The notes under the pieces: generated by a model
Seen by the model: only the letters and a program-made list of their open reading frames with translations
Told to the model about the DNA's origin: nothing
Databases searched by the model: none
Position numbers and translations under genes: made by a program
Part shown: in pieces, positions 22,110 through 35,500 of the stretch
How positions within the stretch are numbered: the stretch's first letter is position 1
Layout of the letters: every line of letters begins with the position of its first letter
Assembly: GCA_964017235.1 (NCBI GenBank)
Contig: OZ024936.1
Location: forward strand, 32,882,040-32,946,039
Length of the DNA: 64,000 nt
From: Sabellastarte sp. h YS-2021
Lineage: Eukaryota; Annelida; Polychaeta; Sabellida; Sabellidae
Direction: 5' to 3'

Positions 22110-24515
22110 GGTCCCCCTCTCCTCCCCCATCCCCCACTGGGGACATGTGTCACTGAGCGTCCCCCACTGGGTACATGCCAGAGCTCCTCCTCTCCTCCAC
22201 CATCCCCCACTAGGGACATGTGTCACTGAGCATCCCCCACTGCGTACATGCCAGAGCTCCTCTTCTCCTCCCCCATCCCCCACTGGGGACATATGTGAGT
22301 GAGCGTCCCCCACTGCGTACATGACACAGATCCTCCTCTCCTCCACCATCCCCCACTAGGGACATGTGTCACTGAGCATCCCCCACTGCGTACATGCCAG
22401 AGCTCCTCCTCTCCTCCACCATCCCCCACTAGGGACATGTGTCACTGAGCGTCCCCCACTGCGTACATGCCAGAGATCCTCCTCTCCTCTCCCATCCCCC
22501 ACTGAGGACATGTGTCACTGAGCATCCCCCACTGCGTACATGACACAGATCCTCTTCTCCTCCCCCATCCCCCACTGGGGACATATGTGAGTGAGCGTCC
22601 CCCACTGTGTACATGACACAGATCCTCCTCTCCTCCACCATCCCCCACTAGGGACATGTGTCACTGAGCATCCCCCACTGCGTACATGCCACAGATCCTC
22701 CTCTCCCCTCCCATCCACCCACTGCGTACATGCCAGAGCTCCTCTTCTCCTCCCCCATCCCCCACTGGGGACATATGTGAGTGAGCGTCCCCCACTGCGT
22801 ACATGCCAGAGCTCCTCCTCTCCTCCACCATCCCCCACTAGGGACATGTGTCACTGAGCATCCCCCACTGCGTACATGCCAGAGCTCCTCCTCCCCTCCA
22901 CCATCCCCCATTAGGGACATGTGTCACTGAGCGTCCCCCACTGCATACATGCCAGAGCTCCTCCTCCCCTCCACCATCCCCCACTAGGGACATGTGTCAC
23001 TGAGCGTCCCCCACTGCGTACATGTCAGAGCTCCTCTTCTCCTCCACCATCCCCACTAGGGACATGTGTCACTGAGCGTCCCCCACTGCGTACATGCCAG
23101 AGCTCCTCTTCTCCTCCCCCATCCCCCACTGGGGACATGTGTCACTGAGCATCCCCCACTGCGTACATGACACAGATCCTCCTCTCCTCCACCATCCCCC
23201 ACTGGGGACATGTGTCACTGAGCATCCCCCACTGCGTACATGACATAGATCCTCCTCTCCTCCACCATCCCCCACTGGGGACATGTGTCACTGAGCATCC
23301 CCCACTGCGTACATGCCACAGATCCTCCTCTCCCCTCCCATCCCCCACTAGGGACATGTGTCACTGAGCATCCCCCACTGCGTACATGCCAGAGCTCCTC
23401 CTCTCCTCCCCCATCCCCCACTGGGGACATGTGTCAGTGAGCGTCCCCCACTGCGTACATGCCAGAGCTCCTCCTCTCCTCCACCATCCCCCACTGGGGA
23501 CATGTGTCAGTGAGCGTCCCCCACTGCGTACATGCCAGAGCTCCTCCTCTCCTCCACCATCCCCCACTGGGGACATGTGTCAGTGAGCGTCCCCCACTGC
23601 GTACATGCCAGAGCTCCTCCTCTCCTCCACCATCCCCCACTGGGGACATGTGTCACTGAGCCTCCCCCACTGCGTACATGCCAGAGCTCCTCCTCTCCTC
23701 CACCATCCCCCACTGGGGACATATGTGAGTGAGTGTCCCCCACTGCGTACATGCCAGAGCTCCTCCTCTCCTCCACCATCCCCCACTAGGGACATGTGTC
23801 ACTGAGCATCCCCCACTGCGTACATGGCACAGATCCTCCTCTCCCATCCCCCACTAGGGACATGTGTCACTGAGCGTCCCCCACTGCGTACATGCCAGAG
23901 CTCCTCCTCTCCTCCACCATCCCCCACTAGGGACATGTGTCACTGAGCGTCCCCCACTGCGTACATGCCAGAGATCCTCCTCTCCTCTCCCATCCCCCAC
24001 TGAGGACATGTGTCACTGAGTGTCCCCCACTGCGTACATGCCAGAGATCCTCCTCTCCTCCCCCATCCCCCACTGGGGACATATGTGAGTGAGCGTCCCC
24101 CACTGCGTACATGACACAGATCCTCCTCTCCTCCACCATCCCCCACTAGGGACATGTGTCACTGAGCGTCCCCCACTGCGTACATGCCAGAGCTCCTCTT
24201 CTCCTCCACCATCCCCCACTAGGGACATGTGTCGCTGAGCATCCCCCACTGCGTACATGGCAGAGCTCCTCTTCTCCTCCCCCATCCCCCACTGGGGACA
24301 TGTGTCACTGAGCGTCCCCCACTGCGTACATGCCAGAGATCCTTCTCTCCTTTCCCATCCCCCACTAAGGACATGTGTCGCTGAGCATCCCCCACTGCGT
24401 ACATGACACAGATCCTCTTCTCCTCCCCCATCCCCCACTGGGGACATATGTGAGTGAGCATCCCCCACTGCGTACATGACACAGATCCTCCTCTCCTCCA
24501 CCATCCCCCACTACA
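22110..24515 (+). repeat. 73-bp minisatellite, about 33 units
   Basis: A GC-rich array amid AT-rich DNA. The unit holds two related halves, CCCCCACTGGGGACATGTGT and CCCCCACTGCGTACATGCC, then a C/T-rich tail (CTCCTCCTCTCCTCC). Copies step by 73 bp (for example 23361, 23434, 23507, 23580 and 23653). Variants (ACACAGATCC versus CCAGAGCTCC; ATATGTGAGT versus ATGTGTCACT) recur in blocks, showing unequal exchange. The many overlapping ORFs are by-products. Confidence 0.95.
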
Positions 24516-25335
24516 CACAAAATCCGGGCGAGTATTTTAACAACTATTTTTCTGGTTGATCAGTATTTTAACGGCTGAAAAGTATTGACAACTTTTTTAA
24601 CAAGCAAATTCCTGGTCAAATTATTGCGAAGTTTACCACTGGAAATGCTTGACAAAATGTCTGTAATGTTCAACATTTTACTAGTATTTTGCTTGTCTTC
24701 TCAATCTCTTTAAGTACCAGTATATTTTAGTTGTCATTTCACAATGTTATTTCTTGAATTTTCGCAGCATTCAACAGTGTGACGTCACATGTCACCTGTA
24801 ACGCCATTTTTAGATGAATGTGTGTTCATCAGTTTTACCAGGTAAATCCATTTGTATCAAAATATATACAAGCCATCATCTTTTATTTACTATGTAACAT
24901 TAACAATTTATTGTTCTAGCATTTGTAGGACCATATTTCATGTGTTAAAATTTAGTGCAATTAGGTTTAGATCAGTGAAACAAATAAACACTTTATTGGT
25001 ACCAGAAGTGTGTGAAAAACTCACATTTCTGTTACTTGATGCCAATAATTTTATTTATATTCAATTCTGTGATAGGTTGAGAGTTTATACACTGTTTTTT
25101 GGTTCATTTGAGTATAAATTCACGGCAATTTCGAGCGTGTAATTAACGCAAAATCGCCGATTTTTGAACGTGAATTTGCCGATTTTTGAGCATTAAATTC
25201 ACTGTTATTTGACTCCAAATTGCTATTAATGGAATATTAATCAGTTATTGACCTCATATTTGTTGTTTTAACTGATTTTTGAGGTAAATTGCTGCATTAT
25301 ACAGTGTATGAGGCTTCGACAAGTTGAATTGGACT
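24516..25335. other. Non-coding AT-rich DNA
   Basis: No gene recognised. Contains a lone CRE-like TGACGTCA at about 24780. Confidence 0.5.
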
Positions 25336-26100
25336 GTGTACTGCTGGTCCACTGTTGTCAGAATTAGTGGATATATGGTTTATTTACACTTTGAAGAAGA
25401 TTGGACATATCCAGCAGGTTCAGAAATTTTTGTTGGTTGATACAGTCTGTATCCATGTGAATGTTGAAGTCACCACAAATAACAAAAGAAGGAGTAAAAG
25501 ATGATAAGAAACCACAATAAAACATGAAGTCATCAAGAAAGCAGAGGAACATGAACCAGGTGTACGATAGACACAGCAACCACAAAAGATTTCGACAGGG
25601 TGGCAACAGATGTGACAACATTTTCAAAAGTCGAATAGGTAGGTGCATCAACATCCTTTGTGGGTAATTTTCTTGGTCAAAAAGCCCACACCACCACCGC
25701 CACCAGTCATCCCAGGTGTAGTTATAGACTTCAGCAGGCTATCAGAGAGTTGAATGTGTGTTTCTGCAAGGGCCAGAATGTCGAGATTATTTGAGTCAAT
25801 TGTCTCACCGATCAGGGGCCCTTTATTCCTGATAGAATGACTGTTCACAAAGCCAACATTAACAGAACCTGGATTCGGGGCTATATTACCGGATAACATC
25901 AGCAGGATCGAAAGACACCTGACATTGGCATATGCAGGGAACCTATATGAGTAAAGCCTGTAGGAGTAATCCTTAACTGAGCCAGGAGTCCAGATGGCAA
26001 GGGGGGTTAGGGATAAGTGATTTTGGTCTGCCACTTTAAGCCAGAAGAGGAAACCGAAAAATAATATGCCAGACAGCTTCATGACTGAGACCCAAAGAAA
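25336..26100 (-). pseudogene. LINE-B: inverted 5' part (endonuclease), twin-primed
   Basis: Read on the minus strand, this encodes a LINE N-terminus: a hydrophobic start, a decayed 2A-like block (GNIAPNPGS), then the AP endonuclease with ALAETHI and CGDFNIHMD, stopping at VNKPYIH. Several frameshifts are present. The very next part of the protein (LYGHILDLILSP) begins on the opposite strand at about 26140. This order is the signature of a 5' inversion by twin priming. Confidence 0.85.
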
Positions 26101-28082
26101 GTGAGGACACCTATCACTAATTCGGGTGACTCACCACATGTGCACCCATTTGTATGGTCACATACTAGACTTGATACTCAGCCCAAGTGATTCAAATTTC
26201 AGTAGTGATGTCACAGTCAGCGATTTAATTTCGGATCACGCACTAGTAAAGTGTCGTCTTGATTTTGCATGTCCTGTGTTACCTAAGGTCAGCGGCATTT
26301 CTTACCACAGATATCATAAGATCGACATGCAGAAAGATTATCGTGATAATCTTGCAAATACCTCCTTTGTCTTGTCTCCTGCTAGCACTGCCACTGATCT
26401 ATATGATCAGTATGTACATGACCTTGGTTACTTGATAGACAGACATGCACCATTGATATGTGATAGAATTAAGGAAGAATTTAACCAGCTGGCTGGTTGT
26501 CAGATATATATCGCAAAGCCAAATCAGTTTGGCGTCAGTTCGAGCATATGTGGTGCAAAGAAAGGTCTCAGTTGAGCAGACACAGATTGCACAGACAGAT
26601 TGCCCGTTGCAACGCAATTATCACCAGAGACAAAGCTGAATACTGCAGCACTGTCATCACTGACAACAGCCGTGATCCAAAGATGCTATGGCAGGCACTA
26701 TGACAAGTTCTTAATCAGGGTCACAGTCAGGGTTCCTCCTCACCAGTCTGACAAATCCTTGGCTAATCAATTTGCCTCTTTTTTCACTCAAAAACTCAAG
26801 AGAATCTGCGATACGTTCTTGGCATCTACCACAACCGTTGCACCACCACGGATTTCTCTGAGAATGACATATTGAAGATTATCCTTTTAGGCCCAGTGCC
26901 CACTTTTTTTCTCAAAGACTGTGTAGATATTTTACTCCCATTTATTACAAAACTTGTTAATTTGTTTTTGGTCGATGGCCTTTTTCCCCAACAGTTCAAG
27001 AAGGCAGTTGTTACCAGCCCCCCCCCCCCCCCCCCATTAAGAAGGCATCACTTCCTAATGAAGACTTAAAGAATTATTGTCCAGTATCAGGACCGTGTTT
27101 TATGTCAAAATTAGTCGAGCGGGTGATTGTTAAACAGTTTATGCAACACATCAATAGTAACAATCTAGACAATCCTCATCAATCAGCGTACAAAACTGGT
27201 CACTCAACTGAAACTGCCCTATACTTCATATTAAAAATGAGATCCATACGTCGCTGTCTCGTGGCTAGCCTACAGCACTTTTCCTACTTGATTTATTGGC
27301 TGCCTTCAATACAATAGACCATGATACTCTTAAATGTCTTAAGTCATGGTTTGGTGTGTGCAGCACAGCCCTGAAGTGGTTCTCCTCCTATCTCAGCCAC
27401 TGATTTCAGGATATTAAAATTGGTTCAACCCTCTCTCAGAATTGTATGAGCTATTGTTTGGAGTACCCCAAGGCTTTGTCCTCGGCCCTCTGCTTTTCTC
27501 TCTGTACACTACTCCTTTGAGTAAGTTTATTCGAAGGCACTCCAACATCAAATTCCATTTTTAAGCTGACAACACTCAGTTGTTCATTTGTCTTACCTCT
27601 GTTATGCCACCTCTGACTTTGATCAATTAAATTCTTGTCTTCAGGATGTTCAAGAATGGATGTCATCAAGCATGCTTAAAATAAACCCCCAAAAAACAGA
27701 GTTCATCATATTTGGATCTCATACTCAGCTAAAGAAATTAGATTCTAACCTCCCTGTTAGGATATTTGGTAAACTTTTGGATCCATCAGATGTTGTAAAG
27801 AATCTGGGTGTCTGGTTTGATGCTAATTTTTCCTTTGCTGATCATGTCCGCAATATTTGTAAGTCTTGCTTCATTGAAATGCGTGATCTCAGGTGGGTCA
27901 GGCAGTACCTGACGGATGATGTTGCTGACCTAGCGGCAAACGAACTGGTGAGCAATCGTCTCAACTACTGCAGCTCTTTTTTCAGAAAATCCACTTTCAA
28001 CATGCACAAACTGCAGTGTATTCAAAATCAGAATTATCAGAAATTGCAATAGATACTCACGGGCCAGTCCTATTCTCAAAAA

Positions 28083-29518
28083 ATAGCATCAGAGATGCCC
28101 GTACCCCACAGCCTAGGGAAATATTTTTAACACCATGAGATATGGAAGTACTGTATCAGTACAAAGTTCAGGATACTTTCAGAGCACTGTCAGTTATATA
28201 AAGGTCTAAACAATGTTTAAATGGAGAAAATAATGTCTAAAAGAAAGATAATGCATGTAAAGATGAAGTATTAAAACAAGATAATTCAATAACAAGATGA
28301 CAGCAATAATCAGTAAACTAAAATTCTCACTCTTTATCTGCATCTGCATGGCCGAATTATGGTTTAGATGTTTTGAATATTACCATGCATACAAAAGTGG
28401 TAATACATTCAATGAATGCTTATCTGTGGTGTTGGAGCAAAATCTGTGGCTCACTTGATGAAATTCCATCTCTTACAATGGGAAGTTATAAAAGTAAAAT
28501 TCTTAATAAATTCTAATATGACTTTAACAGTGCTTAATCTGCATAAAAAAGACAGATCCAAAGGTGCAACAAGATTTTAAAGGTCAAGGTCACTACAACA
28601 AGGTCAAAGGTCCAATTAAGGTCACACCATGATAATGCACACCTATAACCCTAGCCAATGTCCCTACCATGTATCAACTTCCTACACCTTACAGTTTCCA
28701 AGATATAGCCCAGAAAAAAATTTATAGGTCAAGGTCACTACAGCAAGGTCAAAGGTCAAATCAAGGTCACACCATGATGTTGCAAACCTATAACACTAAT
28801 CAAAGTCCCTAGTACGTATCAACTTCCTACACCTCACTGTTTCGAGATATAGCCCGGTCAAGATTTTATAGGTCAGGGTCACTATGGCAAGGTCAAATCA
28901 AGGTCAGAACATGACGTTGCACAACTACACCCCCTAACCAATGTCCCTACCAAGTATCAACTTCCTACACCTTACGGTTTCCAAGATATAGCCCGGACAT
29001 TCTTTTTATAGGTCAAGGTTCACTACAGCAAGGTCAAAGGTCAAATCAAGTTCAGACCATGACTTTGCACCTACATCCCCTAACCAATGTCCCTACCAAA
29101 TATCAACTTCCTACACCTCACAGTTTCCGAGATATAGCCTGGACAAGATTTTCAAACTCAAGGTCACTACAGCAAGGTCAAAGGTCAAATCAAGGTCAGA
29201 CCATGACGTTGCACAACTACACCCCCTAACCAATGTCCCTACCAAATGTCAACTTCCTACACCTTACAGTTTCCGAGATATAGTCCGGACAAGATTTTAT
29301 AGGTCAAGGTCACTACGGTAAGGTCAAATCAAGGTCAGACCATGAAATTGCACAACTGCACCCCCTAACCAATGTCCCTACCAAGTATCAACTTCTTACA
29401 CCTTACGGTTTATGAGATACAGCCTGAACAAACTTTTTCCCGCCACACGCCCGCTCGCCCATCCGGACACCATGGGTGAAAACAATACCCGACAGCCCTT
29501 AAGGGCTGTGGGGTAAAA
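28083..29518 (+). mobile_element. Tandem-core element, family 2, full copy inside LINE-B
   Basis: Left end ATAGCATCAGAGATGC (small hairpin). The subterminal repeat TACCCCACAGCC at 28102-28113 has its exact inverse at 29504-29515. A unique segment runs to about 28570, then about six tandem units of about 145 bp (GGTCAAGGTCAC ... TATCAACTTCCTACACC ... GAGATATAGCC). The right end holds an 18-bp perfect palindrome at 29492-29509. On both sides the LINE reading resumes exactly (PILK ... LHWLPVE), with no target duplication. Confidence 0.88.
28580..29440 (+). repeat. Family 2 core: about 145-bp units rich in GGTCA half-sites
   Basis: Units start near 28581, 28736, 28870, 29010, 29154 and 29301. 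Most contain AGGTCAAGGTCA, and three contain a perfect AGGTCAAAGGTCA (28746-28758, 29031-29043 and 29175-29187). Confidence 0.9.
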
Positions 29519-30010
29519 TCTCCATTGGCTGCCAGTTGAATTTTGTTGTATATTTAAAAACAGCCACTTTGGTTTATAAGTTTCTTCACAGTGATCACCC
29601 AAACTAATTCAGCCCTCATCTGTCTATTCGTTGCAGAAGGTATGACACAAGATACAACTGCCCAGATAAGAGGTTCCTGCAGGTTCCCCAATTCTACCCA
29701 TCTGTACACAAATAAAAAAAACACTTTGGTCACAGTTTTGCTTTTGATGCTCCCACACTCTGGAATGATTTGCTTTATGATGTACGTTCTGCTTCAACTC
29801 TTGCCTGTTTCAGGAAAAAACTAAAATCCTATCTCTTTCATAAAGCTTTTCCACCTTAGTATTTAAATTTTCCGGCATCTCCGTGGTGTTGACCTGGCTG
29901 TGTCTCTGGAATGATGATTATTGAAATGTACTTGGTGTCACACCTTAGAGTCTCCCAAGGCACAGATTAAGCACTATAGAAGTATAGAATAGAATACAAT
30001 AGAATAGAAT

Positions 30011-30205
30011 TATCTTTTCACTGTGTGTCCTTTTCACCACAAACGTTATCACAAACATCACCAAAATATCTACAGCAACATTTAGCACCATTATTTGTAG
30101 AAACAAGCTATATAAGGATCATTAAGACAGGAATAGTTTCCTATAGGATAGTCAATGACATGACAACATTTCCATTTCTTATTAGGCTTACTAATGATAC
30201 AGTTA
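30011..30205. other. Short non-coding gap between LINE-B copies
   Basis: No feature recognised; it lies between the tail of the first LINE-B and the start of a second relic. Confidence 0.4.
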
Positions 30206-30495
30206 GAGCTGTTTCAACATGCACAAACTGCAGTTTACTCAAAACATGCTAGGATTGTCACAAATTGAAATTGATACACATGGGTATACATATCTCTTAA
30301 TATATTCTCCAAAAAGTTCATTGGTTGCCAGATGAAATTTACTGTATTTTCAAAACTGCCGATTTGGCATATAAATTTCTTCACAGTGGCCATATTACCT
30401 ATTTTGATTATCTTTTGTCTATTCATGTTGGAAGATATGGCACAAGATACAACCATCCAGATAAAAACTTCCTGGATGTTCCTCAATATTACCAT
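30206..30495 (+). pseudogene. LINE-B relic 2, left piece
   Basis: Broken C-terminal LINE frames (MHKLQ-like start, VHWLPDEIYCIFKTADLAYK, KFLHSGHI, CPDKNFLDVPQYY). It ends at ...TATTACC and continues at about 35911 (TTACCCATCTGTACATAAA), separated by a 5.4-kb insertion made of LINE-C and LINE-A. TATTACC appears on both sides and is the likely target duplication of LINE-C. Confidence 0.75.
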
Positions 30496-30506
30496 ATTAT
30501 ATATGT

Positions 30507-32535
30507 ATGGTGAATCAATACAACAGCTGCCTATGTCAGCTTCTAGATAAGCATGCTCCATTAAGAGTGAAAAAGACTGGCAATAGGAACATTAATCCTT
30601 GGTACAATGAAAACATTCGTACAGCTAAGCAAAAATTCCGTCGAGCAGAAAGGAAATGGAGAAAATACCACACAGATGAAAGTAATAGAGTAATGGTAGA
30701 ATTGAGAAAAACATATTCAAAGGTGCTTCACAGTTCAAAAGTGGCATACTATAGTGAAATTATTAAAAAAAAATAAATCAAATCAGAAACAACTGTTTCA
30801 AATTATTAAAAAGTTGAAGCAGGACAATGGTCCAACTATCTACCCTGAACACTCATCAAAGACTCAGTTGGCAAATGAATTCAGTGACTATTTTGAAGAA
30901 AAGATCACGCAGATCAGAGCTAAATTTCCATCAACCAGTAAATTCAATGAGTATGACGAAACTGTTGATGTAACACCACTGACTTCTTTCCAACCTCTTA
31001 GCAATGAAGATATTAGAAAATTAATCTTATCAGCTGCACCAAAATCATGTAGCCTTGACCCAATCCCAACATCATTGCTGAAGGACTGTATTGAATTACT
31101 GTTATCCAGTATTAGCAAAGTAATAAACATGTCACTCATACAAGGTGAAATGCCAGAGGGGTTCAAACATGCAGTTGTTACCCCTCTGCCAAAAAAGACA
31201 GATGTGGATCCTACTTTCAAAAATTTTAGGCAAGTATCTAACTTGCCTTTTCTGTCCAAGATGATTGAAAAAGCAGTCTCAATCCAATTACTGGACCACA
31301 CAAACAGTCATAATCTCTGCGAAAATCTACAATCAGCATACAGATGCCACCACAGCACTGAGACTGCTCTGATCAAAATCATGAACGACCTTCTATTGGA
31401 AGCAGATAATCAAAAAGTGATACTTATGGGTTTTCTAGATTTATCAGCTGCATTTGACACTGTTGATCATTGTATTTTGCTGCACCGACTTGAGAAAATG
31501 TTTTGAATTGAAGACAAAGCTTTAGACTGGTTTAGAACTTATTTAACAGGAAGAACTCAATCAGTAGTTGTTGGTGACTGTGAATCTCATAAAAAGGTTC
31601 TAGAATGCTGTGTGCCTCAGGGATCAGGTCTTGGGCCTGATCTCTACTGCAAATATACGTTACCTCTTGGTATCATCATCAGAATGTTTCACATACTTTA
31701 CCACATGTATGCTGATGACACACAGCTTTACAAATCAATTGACAAAGTAATTTTGAAAACCAAAAACAAACTGCAGAACAACTCCATTTGTGTACATCTG
31801 AAATAAGCAACTGGATGTCTAATAACCGGCTCAAGCTAAATGAAGAAAAGACAGAGTTCTTAATTACTGGCACTGGAAGACAGCGCTCCTAAGTCATTAT
31901 TGACTCATTAAATGTGCTTGGTATTGACATAAAGCCAAGCACAAGTGTCAGAAACCTTGGGGTAATCATTGACCAAGACCTATCACTTAAGGAACAAGTA
32001 AATGCCATATGCAGATCCTGTTATGGTCACCTAAGGTCCATTATTCAAATAAGACCTTACCTAACTAAGTCTGCTGCACACACAATAGTACAGTCACTCA
32101 TATCTTCCAGATTAGACTATTGTAACTCTCTCCTAGCTGAACTCCCACAATATCTTATCCATAAGTTGCAGAAAGTACAAAATTGGGCTGCCAGGATAGT
32201 TTTGAATGTCAAGAAACATGATTCTATATCGGTTCACCTGCATCAGCTCCACTGGTTGCCTGTTAGGTTTCAGATCAAATTTAAAATAAATCTACTAGTA
32301 TATAAGAGTTTGAATCGACAGGCACCATCATATTTGACATCAATGTTTAACTACCAGCAGCATCAACGCACCACAAGATTGGCAAGAAAATCATACATGC
32401 TACAAGAAAAAAGATCAAAACTCGTCTCTATGGGTGACCGTACCTTCAGTGTTGTGGCACCAAAGTATTGGAATGAACTGCCAGATGATATCAGGAACAT
32501 TGAACTTCCATTGGACATCTTCAAAAATTCTAATT
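30507..32535 (+). pseudogene. LINE-C, 5'-truncated CR1/L2-like element, main part
   Basis: A different LINE from A and B. It starts after the endonuclease (LDKHAPLRVKK, PWYNENI) and runs through the reverse transcriptase (NEFSDYFEEKI, KSCSLDPIPTSLLKDC, LSAAFDTVDH, HMYADDTQLY at about 31702-31731) to the C-terminus (SVRNLGVIIDQDL, SRLDYCNSLLAELP, HWLPVRFQIKFKINLLVYK, YWNELPDDIRN). The catalytic YADD is intact, but a TGA near 31504, a short break near 30774 and frameshifts near 31805-31890 kill it. It is cut at LDIFK by the LINE-A insertion. Confidence 0.88.
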
Positions 32536-35500
32536 CTATTCTAATTCTAATTGGACTTTTATAGCGCTTAATCTCCCCAAACAAGAGGACTCTAAGGCGC
32601 AACAAAACAAAAAGCAGTCAACAAAATTCTGTGTCCAGGGACATAACAGGGGTCGAACACCACGGAGAACGCCAGGAGGATGATTCAGGCTAGGGTGGAT
32701 ATGCTTTGGTGTACAGGTAGGTTTTAAGCTGTTTTCTGAAGGAGGCCAGGGATGGAGAGGCACGAATCACATCAGGGAGAGTATTCCACACAGTAGGAGC
32801 ATCAAACGCAAAACTATTACCAAACTGTTTGACAGATTTATGAACAGAGGGGCAGAACTTTGGAATAACTAGGAAATTACCACCACTTTCACTGCACCTG
32901 GTACTATAAGAACTGCTGTAGGAAGAAAGATGTGGTGAAAAATACCTGGGAAAACCTGTGTGAAGATACTTATAAACAAGTGTGACTGTCTTGAACACAA
33001 TGCGCTGTTCAACAGGAAGCCAATGCAGTTTCTTTAGCACAGGAGTTATGCTGGTGTATCGACTGGTGTTTGATACAATTCTAGCTGCACTATTTTGGAT
33101 GCACTGTAATTTGCGTAGATTGAACTTGGACAGGCTCCTGAAAAGTGAGTTGCAGTAATCCAACCGACTACTAACAAGAGCGTTGGCTACAAGCACAGAA
33201 ACATCATGAGTAAGAAACCGCCTGACATGTCTGAAGTCACGGAGTTTAACAAAACAACTTTTGCAGACATTCTGAACATGCTTGGACAAAGAGAAATCTG
33301 AATCAAGCCACACACCCAGATTTTTTACTGAATCTGCAGGGCAGAGTGAGTTGCCCAGGATATCAATTGGAAAACATGCTTTCAACTTATCCCTTTGTCT
33401 CTTCGAACCAAAGATGATAAACTCAGTCTTATCAGGATTCAGTTTGAGCTTACTAGTTGTCATCCACTCTTTAACATCATTTAGGCACTTATTTAGCTTT
33501 TCAAAGGCAGCAGATGCATTCTTCTGGGATAAATGTATATAAAGTTGGCTATCATCTGCATAGAAATGAAACTTTATTCCATTATGTTTACTGATAATGG
33601 AACTGAGGGGGGTAGTGTACAATGAGAACAACAAAGGACCCAGGACAGAACCTTGGGGAACACCAAATAGGAGTTTACAAACATCTGACAAAGTAGAACC
33701 AATTTTTACTGATTGGTAACGGTCCATTAGGTAGGATGTGAACCATTTCAGAAAGGAGCCACTGACCCCAAACCAGTTTTGGAGGCAACCCAGAAGAGTA
33801 GAGTGATCAATGGTGTCGAAGGCAGCAGACAAGTCAAGCAATACCAAGGCAGTGGATTCACCTCTTGACAATGATAAGTGAACCTCATTTTTTATGTAGA
33901 GAAGAGCAGTCTCAGTTGAATGGCCCGCCTTATATGCCGACTGGTACGGGTTGTCTAAGTTATTGGCATTAATATGTTCTAACAGCTGCTTAGCAACCAC
34001 ACGTTCTACCAATTTAGATATAAAACTGAGACCTGATACAGGGCGATAATTCTTAAGGTCATTTGAGGGAAGATTTGGCTTTTTAATAAGTGGAGTGACC
34101 ACAGCAGATTTGAAGGCATCAGGAACGCATCCCTCCATGAGTGAGCAGTTGACCAGCTTTGTAAGGGATGGTAGCAATATATCAATGCATTCCTTAATCA
34201 GGAATGTCGGCAGAGGGTCCAACAGGCATGATTTTGTTGGTGATGCTTTAATTATTTTATCAACAGCATCTTCAGAAACTTGCCTAAAGACAGTAATTTG
34301 GGGAGGATCTGAAGGAGGGTTAACATCATATTCAGTGCCAGAAGAAGCAAAATTATCTCTAATCTTCTTGATTTTGTTGGTGAAGAAGGAGGCAAACTGG
34401 TCAGCCAATGACTTTTCGGACTCATGAGATGGAAGTGTGGCATCAGAAACCCTGTTCAGGGTCTTATGGAGCTCACGCCAAAGTTTTCGAGAGTCATGAC
34501 TATTGTCTGAGATCAGTTTGCTATAGTAGTCTGATTTATCTTTATTTACAAGTGCATTGCACCGAGCAATCTGGCGACGAAGCCTACTCCTGTTAAGTGT
34601 ACTTTTAGCCCTACGCCAGGTTCTCTCAAATTGGCGCCTAAGGGACTTTGCACGTCGATAATCATCAGACATCCAATCGGCGGACTCCTTTTTCGTCAAT
34701 TTAGATATAAGAGGTGCATGCCTATCCAGAACATCACTCAAATCATGTACATATTGATCATACAGATCGACAACAGCATCAGCTGGAGACTTGACGAAGG
34801 ACGTATTTTTGAGATCTGAGCGGAAGTCAGACATATTGATACGGTGGAACCTTCTATATTGAACTACATTTGGAGTATGAGACACTTGACAAGGGAAGGC
34901 AACAGAACATTTGACTAATGCGTGATCGGAAACAAAGTCACAAATTTTAACATCAGCAATGGTGTCCTGATCACAGGGAGATAAAATCAGGTCCAATATG
35001 TGACCATGTAGATGAGTAGGTTTATTGACTAACTGTTTGAGGTCACATGAATCAAGAAAGGTAGTGAATTTCTGACCGTCACCAACTGGAACATCAACAT
35101 GAATGTTGAAGTCGCCACAAATGTAATATGAAGAATTAATGGATGAAAGGTAACCAACAAATGACATGAATTCTTCCAGAAAATTACAGGTACATGATCC
35201 TGGAGGGCGATAGATGCAGGCAAGCAACACTGAATGGCCATGAAGCCCGATTGACACCACTATATTTTCAAATGACTGATAACAAGGAGTTTCAATTATA
35301 TGGGGTCTGTAGGAGGATCTGATGAAAAAACCCACACCACCACCAATACCTGAGGGACGAGGCTTGTGTGGAAAGTTAAAATCGGGAGGAGTTATAGACC
35401 GTAAGAAGCTGTCAGAGTCAAATGGACGTATGTGTGTTTCCGTGAGGCATAGAAGATCAAGGTCGTATGAAGCCACCATGTCGGCAAGGAGAGGACCCTT

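Larger units (their letters stand above)
26110..30010 (+). pseudogene. LINE-B: 3' part, CR1/L2-like, dead and interrupted
   Basis: Broken frames run from the end of the endonuclease (GHILDLILSPSD, LISDHALVKC) through the reverse transcriptase (KLVERVIVKQFMQHINSNNL, VPQGFVLGP) to the C-terminus (KNLGVWFDANFSFADHV, then after an insertion LHWLPVE, VYKFLHSD and FAFDAPTLWNDL). The catalytic YADD is lost: the tyrosine codon is a TAA near 27562 and the second aspartate is asparagine. A C-rich slip run lies near 27020-27037. The frame is split by the family 2 element at 28083-29518. The 3' end at about 30010 is a run of AGAAT repeats. Confidence 0.85.

Noticed and set aside
22110..24515. CRISPR-like array
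   Set aside because: Units are contiguous variants of one 73-bp sequence with no unique spacers, in an intron-bearing animal genome.
22027..24518. Dozens of overlapping ORFs in the GC-rich array
   Set aside because: Pure by-products of the 73-bp repeat, which shifts frame by one each unit.
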